Shown piece by piece: positions 8,694 to 16,814 of a stretch of DNA of 64,000 bases. Source of the DNA: JARRKC01 sp963723965 (GTDB lineage: Bacteria > Acidobacteriota > UBA6911 > RPQK01 > JAPXNP01); NCBI GenBank assembly GCA_963723965.1, contig CAVRSV010000016.1, positions 186,001-250,000 of the forward strand. Direction: 5' to 3'. A program made the position numbers and the translations under genes. The notes beneath the pieces were generated by a model, which saw nothing but the letters and a program-made list of their open reading frames with translations, had not been told where the DNA came from and searched no databases. The first letter of the stretch is position 1. Every line of letters starts with the position of its first letter.

Positions 8694-9611
8694 ATGCTCA
8701 GGAACCTGATGTTGCGCGCTGCGGCCAGCCCCCATCTGATGGCCGCGTTTGCTACCCTGGGACGGCGGTCGGGACTCGCCCGGCGCTTTATCGCCGGGGA
8801 GACCATGGAAGAAACCATGCAGGTGGTGCGCGATCTCGAAGGATCGGGTCTGCGCACGACGCTGGACCTGCTGGGCGAAAACACCACCCACGAAGAGGAA
8901 TCGCGGCAAGCGGCCGGCGCGTACTCGCGGCTGCTCAACGGGATCCGCGATCAGTCCGTCGGATCGACCATTTCGATCAAGCTCACCCAGTTGGGACTCG
9001 AGATTTCGCCGGATCTCTGTCACCGGAATCTGCGGGGGATCCTGCAGGAAGCGGAACGGCTCGGCAACTTCGTCCGCATCGACATGGAGGATTCCCACCA
9101 CACCCAGGCGACGCTCGATCTCTTTCGCAGGGCGCTCGAGGAGTTCGGTGCGAAGCGCGTGGGGATCGTGATCCAGGCGTACCTGTACCGGAGCGAGCAG
9201 GACGTTCGGGACCTTTCCCGACTGGGCTGCAATGTCCGGCTCTGCAAGGGCGCCTACATGGAGCCTCCCGCCGTGGCCTTTCCGGCCAAAGCCGACGTGG
9301 ACCGCAATTTCACGAAGCTTGTCGACATCCTTCTGGATTCGCCCGCCTTTGCGGCCATCGCCACACACGACGACCGCATGATCGCTCACGCCGAGGAATC
9401 GGTTTCCCGACGCGGCATCCAGGGAGACCGCTTCGAGTTTCAGATGCTTTTCGGAGTCCGCCGCGAAAAGCAGGCCGCCCTTCGCGCGCAGGGCTACGGC
9501 ATGCGGGTCTATGTACCCTTCGGGACGCAGTGGGCGCCCTACTTCATGCGGCGCCTGGCGGAACGTCCGGCCAACCTGCTCTTCCTGATGCGGAACTTCT
9601 TCCGTCGTTGA
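8694..9611 (+). CDS. Proline dehydrogenase (monofunctional)
   Basis: 305 residues, matching stand-alone PRODH enzymes (PF01619) rather than PutA fusions. It oxidises proline to pyrroline-5-carboxylate with FAD and passes electrons to quinone. TIM-barrel motifs visible are STISIKLTQLGLEI, VRIDMEDSHHTQ, GIVIQAYLYRSEQD, VRLCKGAY, ATHDDRMI and FEFQMLFGVRR. YVPFGTQWAPYFMRRLAERPAN is the conserved C-terminal region contacting the substrate. No P5C dehydrogenase is in the window; ProC, which runs the reverse direction, is at 36468. A MerR-type regulator converges from the other strand 34 bp downstream. Confidence 0.94.
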   Translation: MLRNLMLRAAASPHLMAAFATLGRRSGLARRFIAGETMEETMQVVRDLEGSGLRTTLDLLGENTTHEEESRQAAGAYSRLLNGIRDQSVGSTISIKLTQLGLEISPDLCHRNLRGILQEAERLGNFVRIDMEDSHHTQATLDLFRRALEEFGAKRVGIVIQAYLYRSEQDVRDLSRLGCNVRLCKGAYMEPPAVAFPAKADVDRNFTKLVDILLDSPAFAAIATHDDRMIAHAEESVSRRGIQGDRFEFQMLFGVRREKQAALRAQGYGMRVYVPFGTQWAPYFMRRLAERPANLLFLMRNFFRR

Positions 9612-9645
9612 GACCCGTCGCGGCATCTCGTCCGAAGGGGGAGGA

Positions 9646-10521
9646 TCAGCTGGCCAGACGGCTGACGTACTTCCGGAGGGATCGCAAATCGGTGAACTGC
9701 ACGTCGGAGGCCAAGCCGTTGGAGCCTTCCAGCCAGGCGGGGTCCCGGACGGCGAAGACGACGGGAATCCGGTAGGACTGGGCGACCCGGTTCAGGTCCT
9801 CCGTCCCGTCCAGATCGGCGTCCGAGTCATAGGGGCCCGCGAACACGCAGACCAGGTTGACCGGTTCGATGGCGACCACCTCGGACATGATGCGGAAGGA
9901 GACCTCGTCACCCAGGTTCAGTGCTTCCCAGCCCTCGATCTCGAGCAGTCGCCCCACGATCGAAACCGCGACGCGCGAGTGAGCGGTCGGGGCGGCGCAC
10001 AGCGCCGTCTTGCCGTTGGGCTGGCGGCGGATCATCTTGGGGGACAGGTGGAGCAGCGCGTCCTCGATGTTGTTGCGCACCAGCAGCGCCTGTCCGGATG
10101 ACAGGCGGGACGCATCCTTCGCGCTCGCGACCATCAGCTGCAGCGGGACCAGGATGTCCTCGTAAATGTCCTCGAGCCGCATCCCCCGGATGTAGAGCCG
10201 CTCGAGGAGGCATTTCACCTTGGTGCGCTGGTTGTGGCTCGCCAGGTACAGGAGCAGGTCGCGGACCTTACTGAAATTTCGGGCGTTCAGCCAGACCTCG
10301 AGCTCCGGGTCCTCCCAGTTTTCCGTGGTCAGAATGCCGGTGCCCTCGAAGGAACGCTTCTGCTGGAATTCGCAGATATCCTCCAGGCGGAAGCGACGGT
10401 GGCCTCCCGGAGTCCGGTAACACTGCAGGCCGAAACAGTCCGCCCAGCGTTTGACCGTGGATTCGCTGACGTTCCACATTTGAGCAACTTCACGAGTCGA
10501 GTACGTCCTGTCGCCAGCCAT
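9646..10521 (-). CDS. MerR-family regulator with a B12-binding-like C-terminal domain
   Basis: 291 residues. The N-terminal 70 residues are a MerR helix-turn-helix (STREVAQMWNVSESTVKRW, then CYRTPGGHRRFRLEDI). The rest has the helical-plus-Rossmann layout of CarH/LitR-type light or cobalamin sensors. The B12-binding motif D-x-H-x2-G is not intact: the place where it should be reads PTAHSRVAVSIVG, keeping the His but not the Asp or Gly, so cobalamin binding is doubtful. The ATG at 10521 was chosen because the longer frame begins inside a TATGAT -10 box (10555-10550, minus strand). It is convergent with the proline dehydrogenase gene. Confidence 0.82.
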   Translation of the reverse strand: MAGDRTYSTREVAQMWNVSESTVKRWADCFGLQCYRTPGGHRRFRLEDICEFQQKRSFEGTGILTTENWEDPELEVWLNARNFSKVRDLLLYLASHNQRTKVKCLLERLYIRGMRLEDIYEDILVPLQLMVASAKDASRLSSGQALLVRNNIEDALLHLSPKMIRRQPNGKTALCAAPTAHSRVAVSIVGRLLEIEGWEALNLGDEVSFRIMSEVVAIEPVNLVCVFAGPYDSDADLDGTEDLNRVAQSYRIPVVFAVRDPAWLEGSNGLASDVQFTDLRSLRKYVSRLAS

Positions 10522-10615
10522 GGAGTTCCCAAAGAAGTAAAGCACACGGATCATAGCACGATGACCGGCCGGTTAAAAGGCGGAGGGGGAACCGACCGGC
10601 CGCAACCAGAGGGGC

Positions 10616-12187
10616 TCAGAGGTCACGTCCAGGATCCTCGAAGACATAGGCGAGGCGGGCCACGCCGAGACGACCCTCCCACTTCAGGAGCTTGGCCTTG
10701 AGTCCCTCCGGCGTTTCGACGAGCCGCACGAAGGTGAGCTCCCGTTCCTCGCGGAGGACCCGATCCTGGTCGCTGAACACCTTGGTCCAGGTCCCTGTGT
10801 TCAGGTACAGTGCGCCGTCGGCGAGCTTCCAGAGATCCGGGTCGTGGGTGTGGCCCATCAGAACGAAGCGGACCCTGGTGAGTTCCTGGATTTCCCGGGC
10901 CTTTCGGCGCAGGCGGTGACGGATCGTCAGGCGGGGGTCGGGCTTGAGCAGCCGGATCAGCAGCAGGCCGACGATCTCGGCCAGGAAAAGCCAGCGGAGC
11001 GCGTCGAGCAGGGCCTTCGGGACGGCGGCCAGCCCCCACTGCGCCAAGCCGACGATCGGAGAGGGGAGCAGCGCGGCCAGGAGCGGCCCCAGGGCCAGGA
11101 GCAGCCCGGCCGCCAGGGTCAAAAGAAAGGCCCCCAGCAGGGCCGGCGTCCGAGTGGGACCGATCAGTGACCGGACGATGCGGCTCGTCCAGCCGTCGCC
11201 GGGCAGCAGAATGGGCGGCGCGCCCAGGGAGTGCAGGCGGCGGAGCCTCTCGGACCAGACCTCGGCCGAACCCTCTCCCTTTGCGGTGGCGGGCAGCGAA
11301 CGGGCAAACTCTGCCAGCGATTCGGCCTGGGACCGGTCCCGGCTGCCATAAACCTCAGGCGAGTGATACCGCCACTTGCGACGGACGCGCCGCAGAACCC
11401 CACGCCCGTCGGAGATGGCAAAGCGCATCGCCTCCAGGGGCTGATGGACGAAGAACCAGGTCAGAAAGCGTGTCGGCGGTTTGATGTTGTCGGCAATGGG
11501 CGAGACGGTTTCGACCCGGTTGAACAGATAGCGCACGAAGAGCGACCCCAGGGGAAGTTCGAGGTCGTCCTGTTCCACTTCCGGAAGTCGTGGATCTCGG
11601 GGCAGCCGGGTCTCGAAGACCGTGCGGAAGGAATTGAGCCGGTCGTACTGGTGACCGTGTTCGAGGTAGACCTGCTCGTCCAGGTAACACCAGCTGCGAA
11701 AGTCGATGCGCGAGGCCAGCCGCTGTGGTTCGATTTCCCCGATCCGGGCCACCGCTTCGACGAAGGCGGAACGGACTTCCGGGTAGTTGAACGCGGCATC
11801 ATGGTTGCCAGAGACGATGACCAGGCGATGCTGCTCCAGAAACTCGACCAGCTTTTCGAAGAATCGTTCGTGTCCGCGAACGATCCGCCGGACCTTCCAG
11901 GCCGATTCGCGGGGCCCGGCCTTCAGGCCGTAACGGGGGTCGACCCGAAGATCGTCCAGCTTCTCGGGGACCTCTGTCACCTGCAGAAAATCCATGAAGT
12001 CGCCGTTGATGGCCAGCGTCCAGGAAACGTCGCGCCACTGGGAGCCGTGCATGTGGTGTTCGAGGAAGGCGCCGAACTCGCTGGCGAACAGAAAGTCCTC
12101 CGTGCGCGACAGATGTCCCGTTTCAGGGCTCCTCCCCAGACCCAGGTGCAGGTCGCTGACGACCAGATATCCATGGCGGCCTTGCAT
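10616..12187 (-). CDS. Metallophosphoesterase with central hydrophobic segments
   Basis: 523 residues. The calcineurin-like phosphoesterase motifs are VSDLHLGLG (9-17), NGDFMDF, VSGNHDAAF and, near the C-terminus, LMGHTHDPDLW, giving the dinuclear metal site. Between the third and fourth motif lies a long insert with two or three hydrophobic stretches (GAFLLTLAAGLLLALGPLL and LRWLFLAEIVGLLLIRLL), so the enzyme is probably membrane-attached. The substrate is unknown. UDP-2,3-diacylglucosamine hydrolase (LpxH) shares the first motifs but is shorter and lacks the insert. Start at the ATG giving MQGRHGYLVVSDLHLG. Upstream is a repeat-bearing spacer. Confidence 0.85.
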   Translation of the reverse strand: MQGRHGYLVVSDLHLGLGRSPETGHLSRTEDFLFASEFGAFLEHHMHGSQWRDVSWTLAINGDFMDFLQVTEVPEKLDDLRVDPRYGLKAGPRESAWKVRRIVRGHERFFEKLVEFLEQHRLVIVSGNHDAAFNYPEVRSAFVEAVARIGEIEPQRLASRIDFRSWCYLDEQVYLEHGHQYDRLNSFRTVFETRLPRDPRLPEVEQDDLELPLGSLFVRYLFNRVETVSPIADNIKPPTRFLTWFFVHQPLEAMRFAISDGRGVLRRVRRKWRYHSPEVYGSRDRSQAESLAEFARSLPATAKGEGSAEVWSERLRRLHSLGAPPILLPGDGWTSRIVRSLIGPTRTPALLGAFLLTLAAGLLLALGPLLAALLPSPIVGLAQWGLAAVPKALLDALRWLFLAEIVGLLLIRLLKPDPRLTIRHRLRRKAREIQELTRVRFVLMGHTHDPDLWKLADGALYLNTGTWTKVFSDQDRVLREERELTFVRLVETPEGLKAKLLKWEGRLGVARLAYVFEDPGRDL

Positions 12188-12493
12188 GGGGGACGATTAT
12201 AGAGAAACGAGGTGGATTTTCGATTTGCGATTTTCGATTCTGGGGGCAAGGGGCAAGTTTCTGGTTCCGCGTTCCTGGTTTCGGGTCTGTGCTGAGAAGG
12301 AGAGGCGTCTCGATTTGTCGAGGCCGTGGTTTCCGGCTCCGACGCCGCGGGCGTCCCTGGAAGGCGGGAGCTCGCTTCCGCCTTCGATCCGAGAAGAGAG
12401 GTCACGCGCTGCCCGAACGATTTGCGGGGTCGGCTGACCTGTCGGAGAATAGCTCGAAACGCAAACCCCGAAATGCAGGAAGTGGAAAGGGCG
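12188..12493. other. Intergenic region with micro-repeat words
   Basis: About 300 bp between divergently oriented genes. It contains TTTCTGGTTCC, GTTCCTGG and TTTCGGG words near 12263-12288, of the same type as other spacers here. The reading frame open through it lacks protein-like composition. No RNA gene is visible. The GCGAAGG part of the same family lies just inside the next gene. Confidence 0.5.
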
Positions 12494-13132
12494 ATGGACG
12501 AGGTGCGGAGGGCGAAGGGCGAAGGGCGAAGGGCAAGCGAGACAGAGCCCAAACTCGTGGCCGTCATCCTGGCGGCGGGCCGATCGACTCGGATGGGGTC
12601 ATCGAAGCCGCTGCTCCGTCTGGGCTCGACTACTTTCCTGGGACGGCTGATGTCCCTCTATGGCGGCCTCGGCATCCCCCAGCGCGTGGTGCTGGGACCG
12701 GATTGGGTGGCGGTTTCGCGGATCCAGCCTGTCCCTGAGGAGGTCCTGCTCGTCAATCCCCGGCCGGAGCGGGGGCCCCTTTCCAGCCTCTGCATCGGCC
12801 TCGGCGCTCTCCCCGCGGCGGTCAGCGGAATCTTCCTCCACCCCGTAGATCATCCGCTCGTACGCCCTGAGACGATTATGGATCTGGCGGCGCTGCATCG
12901 GCAGCAGCCCGAACGGATCCTGATTCCGGCTTTCGAGGGCACGGGCGGGCACCCCACCGTCTTCCCGTCGCCGGTTTTCGCGGAACTGCAGCGCGCTCCC
13001 CTCGACCAGGGCGCGCGTTTCGTCGTCCAGACGGATCCGCAGCGGGTCATCACCGTGGAGTTCGACGATCCGGGCATCCTGCGCAACATCGACACGCCGG
13101 AGGATTACGCGCGCTGGGTGGGCCGGCCATGA
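12494..13132 (+). CDS. MobA/MocA-like nucleotidyltransferase
   Basis: 212 residues. NTP_transf_3 fold: LVAVILAAGRSTRMGSSKPL is the nucleotide-binding loop and HPVDHPLV carries the metal-binding Asp. The C-terminus has NIDTPEDYARW. Relatives attach CMP or GMP to the molybdenum cofactor; other members use sugars. A MoaB homologue is at 62344. The ATG at 12494 has GGAAAGG seven bases upstream; an ATG at 12473 is the alternative. Residues 4-15 are encoded by the GCGAAGG micro-repeat (12509-12535), so the conserved domain starts only after about 20 repeat-derived residues. A GTG at 12557 region could instead be the true start. Confidence 0.78.
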   Translation: MDEVRRAKGEGRRASETEPKLVAVILAAGRSTRMGSSKPLLRLGSTTFLGRLMSLYGGLGIPQRVVLGPDWVAVSRIQPVPEEVLLVNPRPERGPLSSLCIGLGALPAAVSGIFLHPVDHPLVRPETIMDLAALHRQQPERILIPAFEGTGGHPTVFPSPVFAELQRAPLDQGARFVVQTDPQRVITVEFDDPGILRNIDTPEDYARWVGRP

Positions 13133-13184
13133 GCGGGGCGACTCCCGGGGACCGCGCAGGCGAACTCGGGCGGCGGGGATCGGG

Positions 13185-13598
13185 CTAGATCTGAAAATCC
13201 ATCACCCTGTTCTCCTGGAGCTTGCGGGTGACGAGGTTCTGGACCGTAATCGAGTCGAGACGGGCCAGAAAGGCATCCTGGATTTCCTGCCAGACCGCCA
13301 AAAGCGTTCGGTCGTCCAGCTTGGCGTCGACGATGTTGAGCTCGCCTTCCACGGCTTCCACGACTTCTTTCAGGGTGATCTTCTCCGGGGGCCGCGCCAA
13401 CAGATAGCCTCCCGACGCCCCGCGGACGCTCTTGACCAGACCGGCGTTTCGAAGCTGGATCAGGATCTGTTCGAGGAACTTCAGCGGGATCTGTCGCTTC
13501 TCGGCGATCTCCCGGGCCTGCACGTGCCCGGACTGGTAGTGCAACGCCAGTTCGAGTATGGAGAGGCTGGCATATTCCGCGCGTGCCGTGATCTTCAT
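13185..13598 (-). CDS. Rrf2-family transcriptional regulator
   Basis: 137 residues. The winged helix-turn-helix of the Rrf2 family fills the first 65 residues (AREIAEKRQIPLKFLEQIL, then SVRGASGGYLLARP). There are no cysteines at all, so the Fe-S cluster used by IscR and NsrR cannot be bound; this places it nearer CymR-type or cluster-free members. The MqnD/MBL genes lie upstream on the same strand. A palindrome CTAGA-AG-TCTAG sits at 13645-13656, 47 bp before the start, and may be an autoregulatory operator. The targets are unknown. Confidence 0.88.
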   Translation of the reverse strand: MKITARAEYASLSILELALHYQSGHVQAREIAEKRQIPLKFLEQILIQLRNAGLVKSVRGASGGYLLARPPEKITLKEVVEAVEGELNIVDAKLDDRTLLAVWQEIQDAFLARLDSITVQNLVTRKLQENRVMDFQI

Positions 13599-13644
13599 GG
13601 CGCCCTTTCGACTCGGCCGTCACACCCGAATGGCCGACCTGTAA

Positions 13645-13656
13645 CTAGAAGTCTAG
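13645..13656. promoter_or_regulatory. Palindrome upstream of the rrf2-type gene
   Basis: CTAGA, two bases, TCTAG. It is A/T-rich against GC-rich surroundings and lies where a promoter or operator for the regulator would be. On the minus strand it includes TAGACT, a possible -10. Confidence 0.3.
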
Positions 13657-13693
13657 CAAACGCCTCGCTTCCGAGCGAAACGGGGGGCCGGGT

Positions 13694-14527
13694 TCAAACG
13701 AACTGAACCTCGACGCGGCGGGGCAGGAAGCCGGCTTCGTAGCCGCGATCCAGGAAGAGCTGGACCGCCCGTCGTCCGTCGTCACCATAATCCAGGGTGC
13801 GCTGGTTGACGTACATGGAGACGAATCGCTCGCCCTGGGCCCAGTCCAGGCCCCGGCCGTATTCCAGAGCGTGGGTGAGGGCGTCCTGACGGTGCTCCAG
13901 CGCATAGCGGATGCTCTCCTCGATGAGTGCCGAGACCTCGCGGATCTCTTTCTCCGGCAGGTCGCGGCGGATGGCGTTGCCCCCCAGGGGCAGGGGCAGA
14001 CCGGTTTCACGACTCCACCACTCGCCGAGATCCACAACCTTGTGCAACCCCTGCTCGGGGTAGAAGAGCTGACCCTCGTGGATCAGGAGCCCCGCCGGAA
14101 CCTCGTCACGATCCACGGCGCCGGTGATCCGGTCGAAGGGCACGACGACCGGTTCGAACTCGGGCTCGAAGAGTCGAAGCGCCAGGTAGGCCGAGGTCCG
14201 CAGTCCGGGGACGGCCACCCGCATCCCCTTGAGATCGTGGGCCGAGAGGGGCGACTTCGAGACCACGATGGGACCGTAGCCCTCGCCCATGCTGGCTCCG
14301 CAGCGCGTCAGAGCGTAGCGCTCGGCCAGCCCCGCATAGGCATGGATGCTCACGGCCGTTACCTCGTACAGGCCCTGCTCGGCGGCCGCATTCAGGGTCT
14401 CGATATCGTCCAGGTGGTGAATGAACTCATATCTCCCGGTGGGGATTCTGCCGGCTGCCAGCGCGTAGAACATGAAGGCATCGTCGGAATCCGGACTGTG
14501 CGCCACGTGAATCGTTTTCCTGTTCAT
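13694..14527 (-). CDS. mqnD: MqnD-like 1,4-dihydroxy-6-naphthoate synthase (futalosine menaquinone pathway)
   Basis: 277 residues with a periplasmic-binding-protein-like fold. MqnD converts cyclic dehypoxanthinyl futalosine to 1,4-dihydroxy-6-naphthoate in menaquinone synthesis. Family motifs are HSPDSDDAFMFYAL (9-22), HHLDDIETLN, VSIHAYAGLAERYAL, GASMGEGYGPIVVS, LIHEGQLFYPEQG and LPLGGNAIRRDL. The start at 14527 matches these; the longer frame upstream overlaps the next gene. It is 68 bp downstream of an MBL hydrolase gene on the same strand. No other mqn gene is in the window, though the NADH dehydrogenase here would use the quinone product. Confidence 0.9.
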   Translation of the reverse strand: MNRKTIHVAHSPDSDDAFMFYALAAGRIPTGRYEFIHHLDDIETLNAAAEQGLYEVTAVSIHAYAGLAERYALTRCGASMGEGYGPIVVSKSPLSAHDLKGMRVAVPGLRTSAYLALRLFEPEFEPVVVPFDRITGAVDRDEVPAGLLIHEGQLFYPEQGLHKVVDLGEWWSRETGLPLPLGGNAIRRDLPEKEIREVSALIEESIRYALEHRQDALTHALEYGRGLDWAQGERFVSMYVNQRTLDYGDDGRRAVQLFLDRGYEAGFLPRRVEVQFV

Positions 14528-14595
14528 GGGATGCCCATTTTGGCACAGACGCCGCGGGGATGCGCGCTCGGGAGGACAGGTCGCGGCCGGGGGGT

Positions 14596-15240
14596 TCAGA
14601 GCTCGCCGTTGAGAAAGGGATTGGTCAGTCTTTCTCTTCCCACGGTCGTCGACGGCCCGTGTCCGGGATGCAGGACCTTGTTCTCTCCGAGGGGGAGGAT
14701 CCGTTCGCGAATCATCCTCAGGAGAAGGCGCGGGGCCCCGCCGGGAAGGTCGGTCCGGCCCACCGAGCCGGCGAAGATCAGGTCGCCGCAGAAGACGTGG
14801 TCCTCCACCTGGAGCGAGACGCTGCCGGGTGAATGGCCGGGTGTGTGCAGGACCCGCACTTCCAGGTTGCCGACAGGAAGTGTCTGTTCGTCTTCGAAGT
14901 AGCAGTCGACCGGCGGTGCGGGCTCGTATTCGAACCCGAACCACTGGCCCTGCTTGCGCAGTGCCGAGTAGAGGAACTCGTCGTCCCGGTGGAGGTAGAT
15001 GGGAACGTCACAGGCCTGCTTGACCGTCCGGTTCCCGCAAATGTGATCCATGTGACCGTGGGTATTGAGGATCGACACGAGACTCAGTTCCGACTCTCTG
15101 AGGAAGTCGAGCATTTCATCCGCTTCGTCCCCGGGGTCGATATAGACGGCCCGCCGCGTCTCGCGACAAGCGAGGACGTAGCCGTTCTTCATCATGGGAG
15201 CAACCGCCCGTTGCTCGATCAGGGGCGAGAACGAAGTCAT
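14596..15240 (-). CDS. MBL-fold hydrolase, glyoxalase II-like
   Basis: 214 residues. Metallo-beta-lactamase fold with the metal site THGHMDH at 60-66 (His61, His63, Asp65, His66), HTPGHSPGSV for the next ligand, FCGDLIFAGSVGRTDLPGG with the bridging Asp, and HPGHGP for the last. This is the YcbL/GloB-like pattern and probably hydrolyses a thioester such as S-lactoylglutathione or a bacillithiol or CoA analogue. It lacks the C-terminal substrate domain of classical GloB. It is first in a minus-strand group followed by mqnD. Its 5' side borders a repeat-rich non-coding block. Confidence 0.9.
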   Translation of the reverse strand: MTSFSPLIEQRAVAPMMKNGYVLACRETRRAVYIDPGDEADEMLDFLRESELSLVSILNTHGHMDHICGNRTVKQACDVPIYLHRDDEFLYSALRKQGQWFGFEYEPAPPVDCYFEDEQTLPVGNLEVRVLHTPGHSPGSVSLQVEDHVFCGDLIFAGSVGRTDLPGGAPRLLLRMIRERILPLGENKVLHPGHGPSTTVGRERLTNPFLNGEL

Positions 15241-15890
15241 CGCGCCAATTCTTCCAAGTCCGGTCCCTCGAGTTCAAGTTGAGCCCATCCGAGGGGGGTC
15301 GGCGCGGACGGATCTGAGACTTTGAGACTGAGGGCAGGAGGGGGTTTCGAGTTCCGGGTTTCGAGTTTCGAGGGCGTGTTGCCCAAATCGCTCTGACGTG
15401 GTTCCCACCCTCCCTCGCGAGACCCGTCCTCCCGTCCTCCGGGCCCGGCGCGGGGCGCCTCACTTCGTTCGGGTTCTGAAATACGGAGCGGCATCCCGTC
15501 CTCCCGCGCTCCCGCGCTCCCGTTCTCCAAGCCGAACAGCGAGGGCCCAACGCCGAAGGGCGAAGGGCGAGGGGCGAAGTGCAAAGTGCGAAGGGCGAAG
15601 TGCGAAGTGCGTGTTGTCCTAATGGCAAGGGCTGTGTCGGATCGGACGCTGGCAGGCAGGCGAATGCACGGCTGGGCTGGTTCCACGCAACGGCGCCAAG
15701 AAGGACGCCAAGCCGCCAGCCACAAAGAATCTCCTTTGCGGCGTGGCGTACTTGGCGCCTTTACGTGAGATCAGGCCGCCGAGACCTCACTCCGGTGGGA
15801 GCCGGCGCGCCGAAGCGAAGCCGGGCGAGTCGTCCCCTCGGAACCCGGAACCCGAAACTCGAAACCCCTTCCGCCTTCCGTCCCCCGTCT
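15241..15890. repeat. Long dispersed repeat, copy A, with micro-repeat arms
   Basis: About 650 bp of non-coding DNA. The core from 15372 (GGGCGTGTTGCCCAAA) to about 15800 is a near-identical inverted copy of 33829-34273. Shared blocks include CTTCGTTCGGGTTCTGAAAT, GGCAGGCAGGCGAATGCACG and TACTTGGCGCC. The core is flanked by GTTTCGAGTTCC words on the left (15342-15372) and GGAACCCGAAACTCG words on the right (15838-15866), in inverted orientation. Within it are GCGAAGG arrays at 15554-15610. Open frames through it break between copies, so I do not call a gene. Confidence 0.85.
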
Positions 15891-15894
15891 TCCT

Positions 15895-15903
15895 TGCTAC
15901 AAT
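15895..15903 (+). promoter_or_regulatory. Extended -10 box for the iscA-type gene
   Basis: TGC plus TACAAT, ending ten bases before the ATG at 15914. It lies at the outer edge of repeat copy A, so the repeat end and the promoter are adjacent. Confidence 0.45.
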
Positions 15904-15913
15904 ATAGGGACAG

Positions 15914-16240
15914 ATGGCGATTCAAGTGACCGAAGCAGCCGCACAGAAGATCCGCGAGGCCCTCGACAAGGAAGGCCTCTCCCAGGGGGGGCTGCGCCTG
16001 GGAGTCAAGGGCGGAGGCTGCTCCGGCCTGAACTACGTGATTCGATTCGACGCCGACAAGAAGCCCGGTGACAAGGTCTTCGAGGCCGAGGGTGCCCGCG
16101 TCTTCGTCGATTTCAAGAGTCTCCTGTACCTGAAGGGCACGACGCTCGACTGGGAAGGGAACCTGATGCAGGAAGGCTTCACCTTCAAGAACCCGAACGC
16201 CAAGAAGACCTGCAGTTGCGGAATCTCCTTCAGCGTCTGA
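15914..16240 (+). CDS. Iron-sulfur cluster assembly accessory protein (IscA/ErpA/HesB type)
   Basis: 108 residues, the usual length. A-type carrier that transfers Fe-S clusters to target apoproteins. The three conserved cysteines are Cys36 (GGGCSGLNY), Cys100 and Cys102 (KTCSCGISF). The start gives MAIQVTEAAAQKI, the normal N-terminus. There are no isc or suf genes beside it. It stands between repeat copy A and the convergent folB gene. Whether it is closer to IscA, SufA or ErpA cannot be settled by eye. Confidence 0.95.
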   Translation: MAIQVTEAAAQKIREALDKEGLSQGGLRLGVKGGGCSGLNYVIRFDADKKPGDKVFEAEGARVFVDFKSLLYLKGTTLDWEGNLMQEGFTFKNPNAKKTCSCGISFSV

Positions 16241-16274
16241 GATCGGTCCGGCGACACCCCGGTTGGCCGGGCCC

Positions 16275-16631
16275 TCATTTCTCGCGCCGCACCGTGGCAC
16301 TCACAAAGGCGGCACTGCCCCGCAGACTGACGGGGTATTTGCGGACCCGCACTTCGACCTTCCGGATCCTGGCCATGGCGAGCACCGTCGTGCAGAGATG
16401 ATCGGCCAGGGTCTCGAGCAGGGACCAGCGCCGGGATGACGCCGTTGCCCGTACCACGGCGACGATCTCCTCGTAGTCCACTGTCTTCGAGAAGTCGTCG
16501 GATTCGACGGCGTCACGAAAATCGAACTCGTAACCCACATCGACGTAGACGTCCTGGGGAAACTGCCGCTCGTTGTCGGGAACACCGATCCGGGCCTTAC
16601 AGACCACACCAACTACGTCGACTCTGTCCAT
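16275..16631 (-). CDS. folB: Dihydroneopterin aldolase
   Basis: 118 residues, T-fold family. FolB cleaves or epimerises 7,8-dihydroneopterin in folate synthesis. Conserved elements: ARIGVPDNERQFPQDVYVDV with the active-site Glu, DFSKTVDYEEIV, and the C-terminal VEVRVRKYPVSL. The ATG at 16631 gives MDRVDVVGV, the expected N-terminal strand; the long open frame further upstream is antisense to the next two genes. It is convergent with the IscA-type gene. No other folate genes are nearby. Confidence 0.9.
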   Translation of the reverse strand: MDRVDVVGVVCKARIGVPDNERQFPQDVYVDVGYEFDFRDAVESDDFSKTVDYEEIVAVVRATASSRRWSLLETLADHLCTTVLAMARIRKVEVRVRKYPVSLRGSAAFVSATVRREK

Positions 16632-16799
16632 CCCTCCCCGCTTCGCATCCCTTTCCCTGAGCCCGCGGCTCCATCCCGGTGTCCGAGGATTCAAGGGGAG
16701 CAATTCTAAAGCAAAGCCCTGCCAACTCCCAGCCGACCGGCCCGGCCGGGACTCCGGGGGGAGATTCTCGGTGGAGGGCTGAGGGAGTCCAAGCAGCTT

Positions 16800-16808
16800 T
16801 GCTACCAT
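16800..16808 (+). promoter_or_regulatory. Extended -10 box for the UPF0173 gene
   Basis: TGC plus TACCAT. It ends directly before an ATG at 16809 and six bases before the ATG at 16815. Transcription starting seven bases downstream would make 16815 a leaderless start. Confidence 0.45.
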
Positions 16809-16814
16809 ATGGAT

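Noticed and set aside
15554..15610. Possible CRISPR array
   Set aside because: The units are 7 bp and contiguous, without spacers, and no cas genes are present.
15237..15725. Minus-strand open frame across repeat copy A
   Set aside because: Its translation is partly shared with copy B (CIRLPASVRSDTALAI), but frames break between copies and the protein is made of repeat words.
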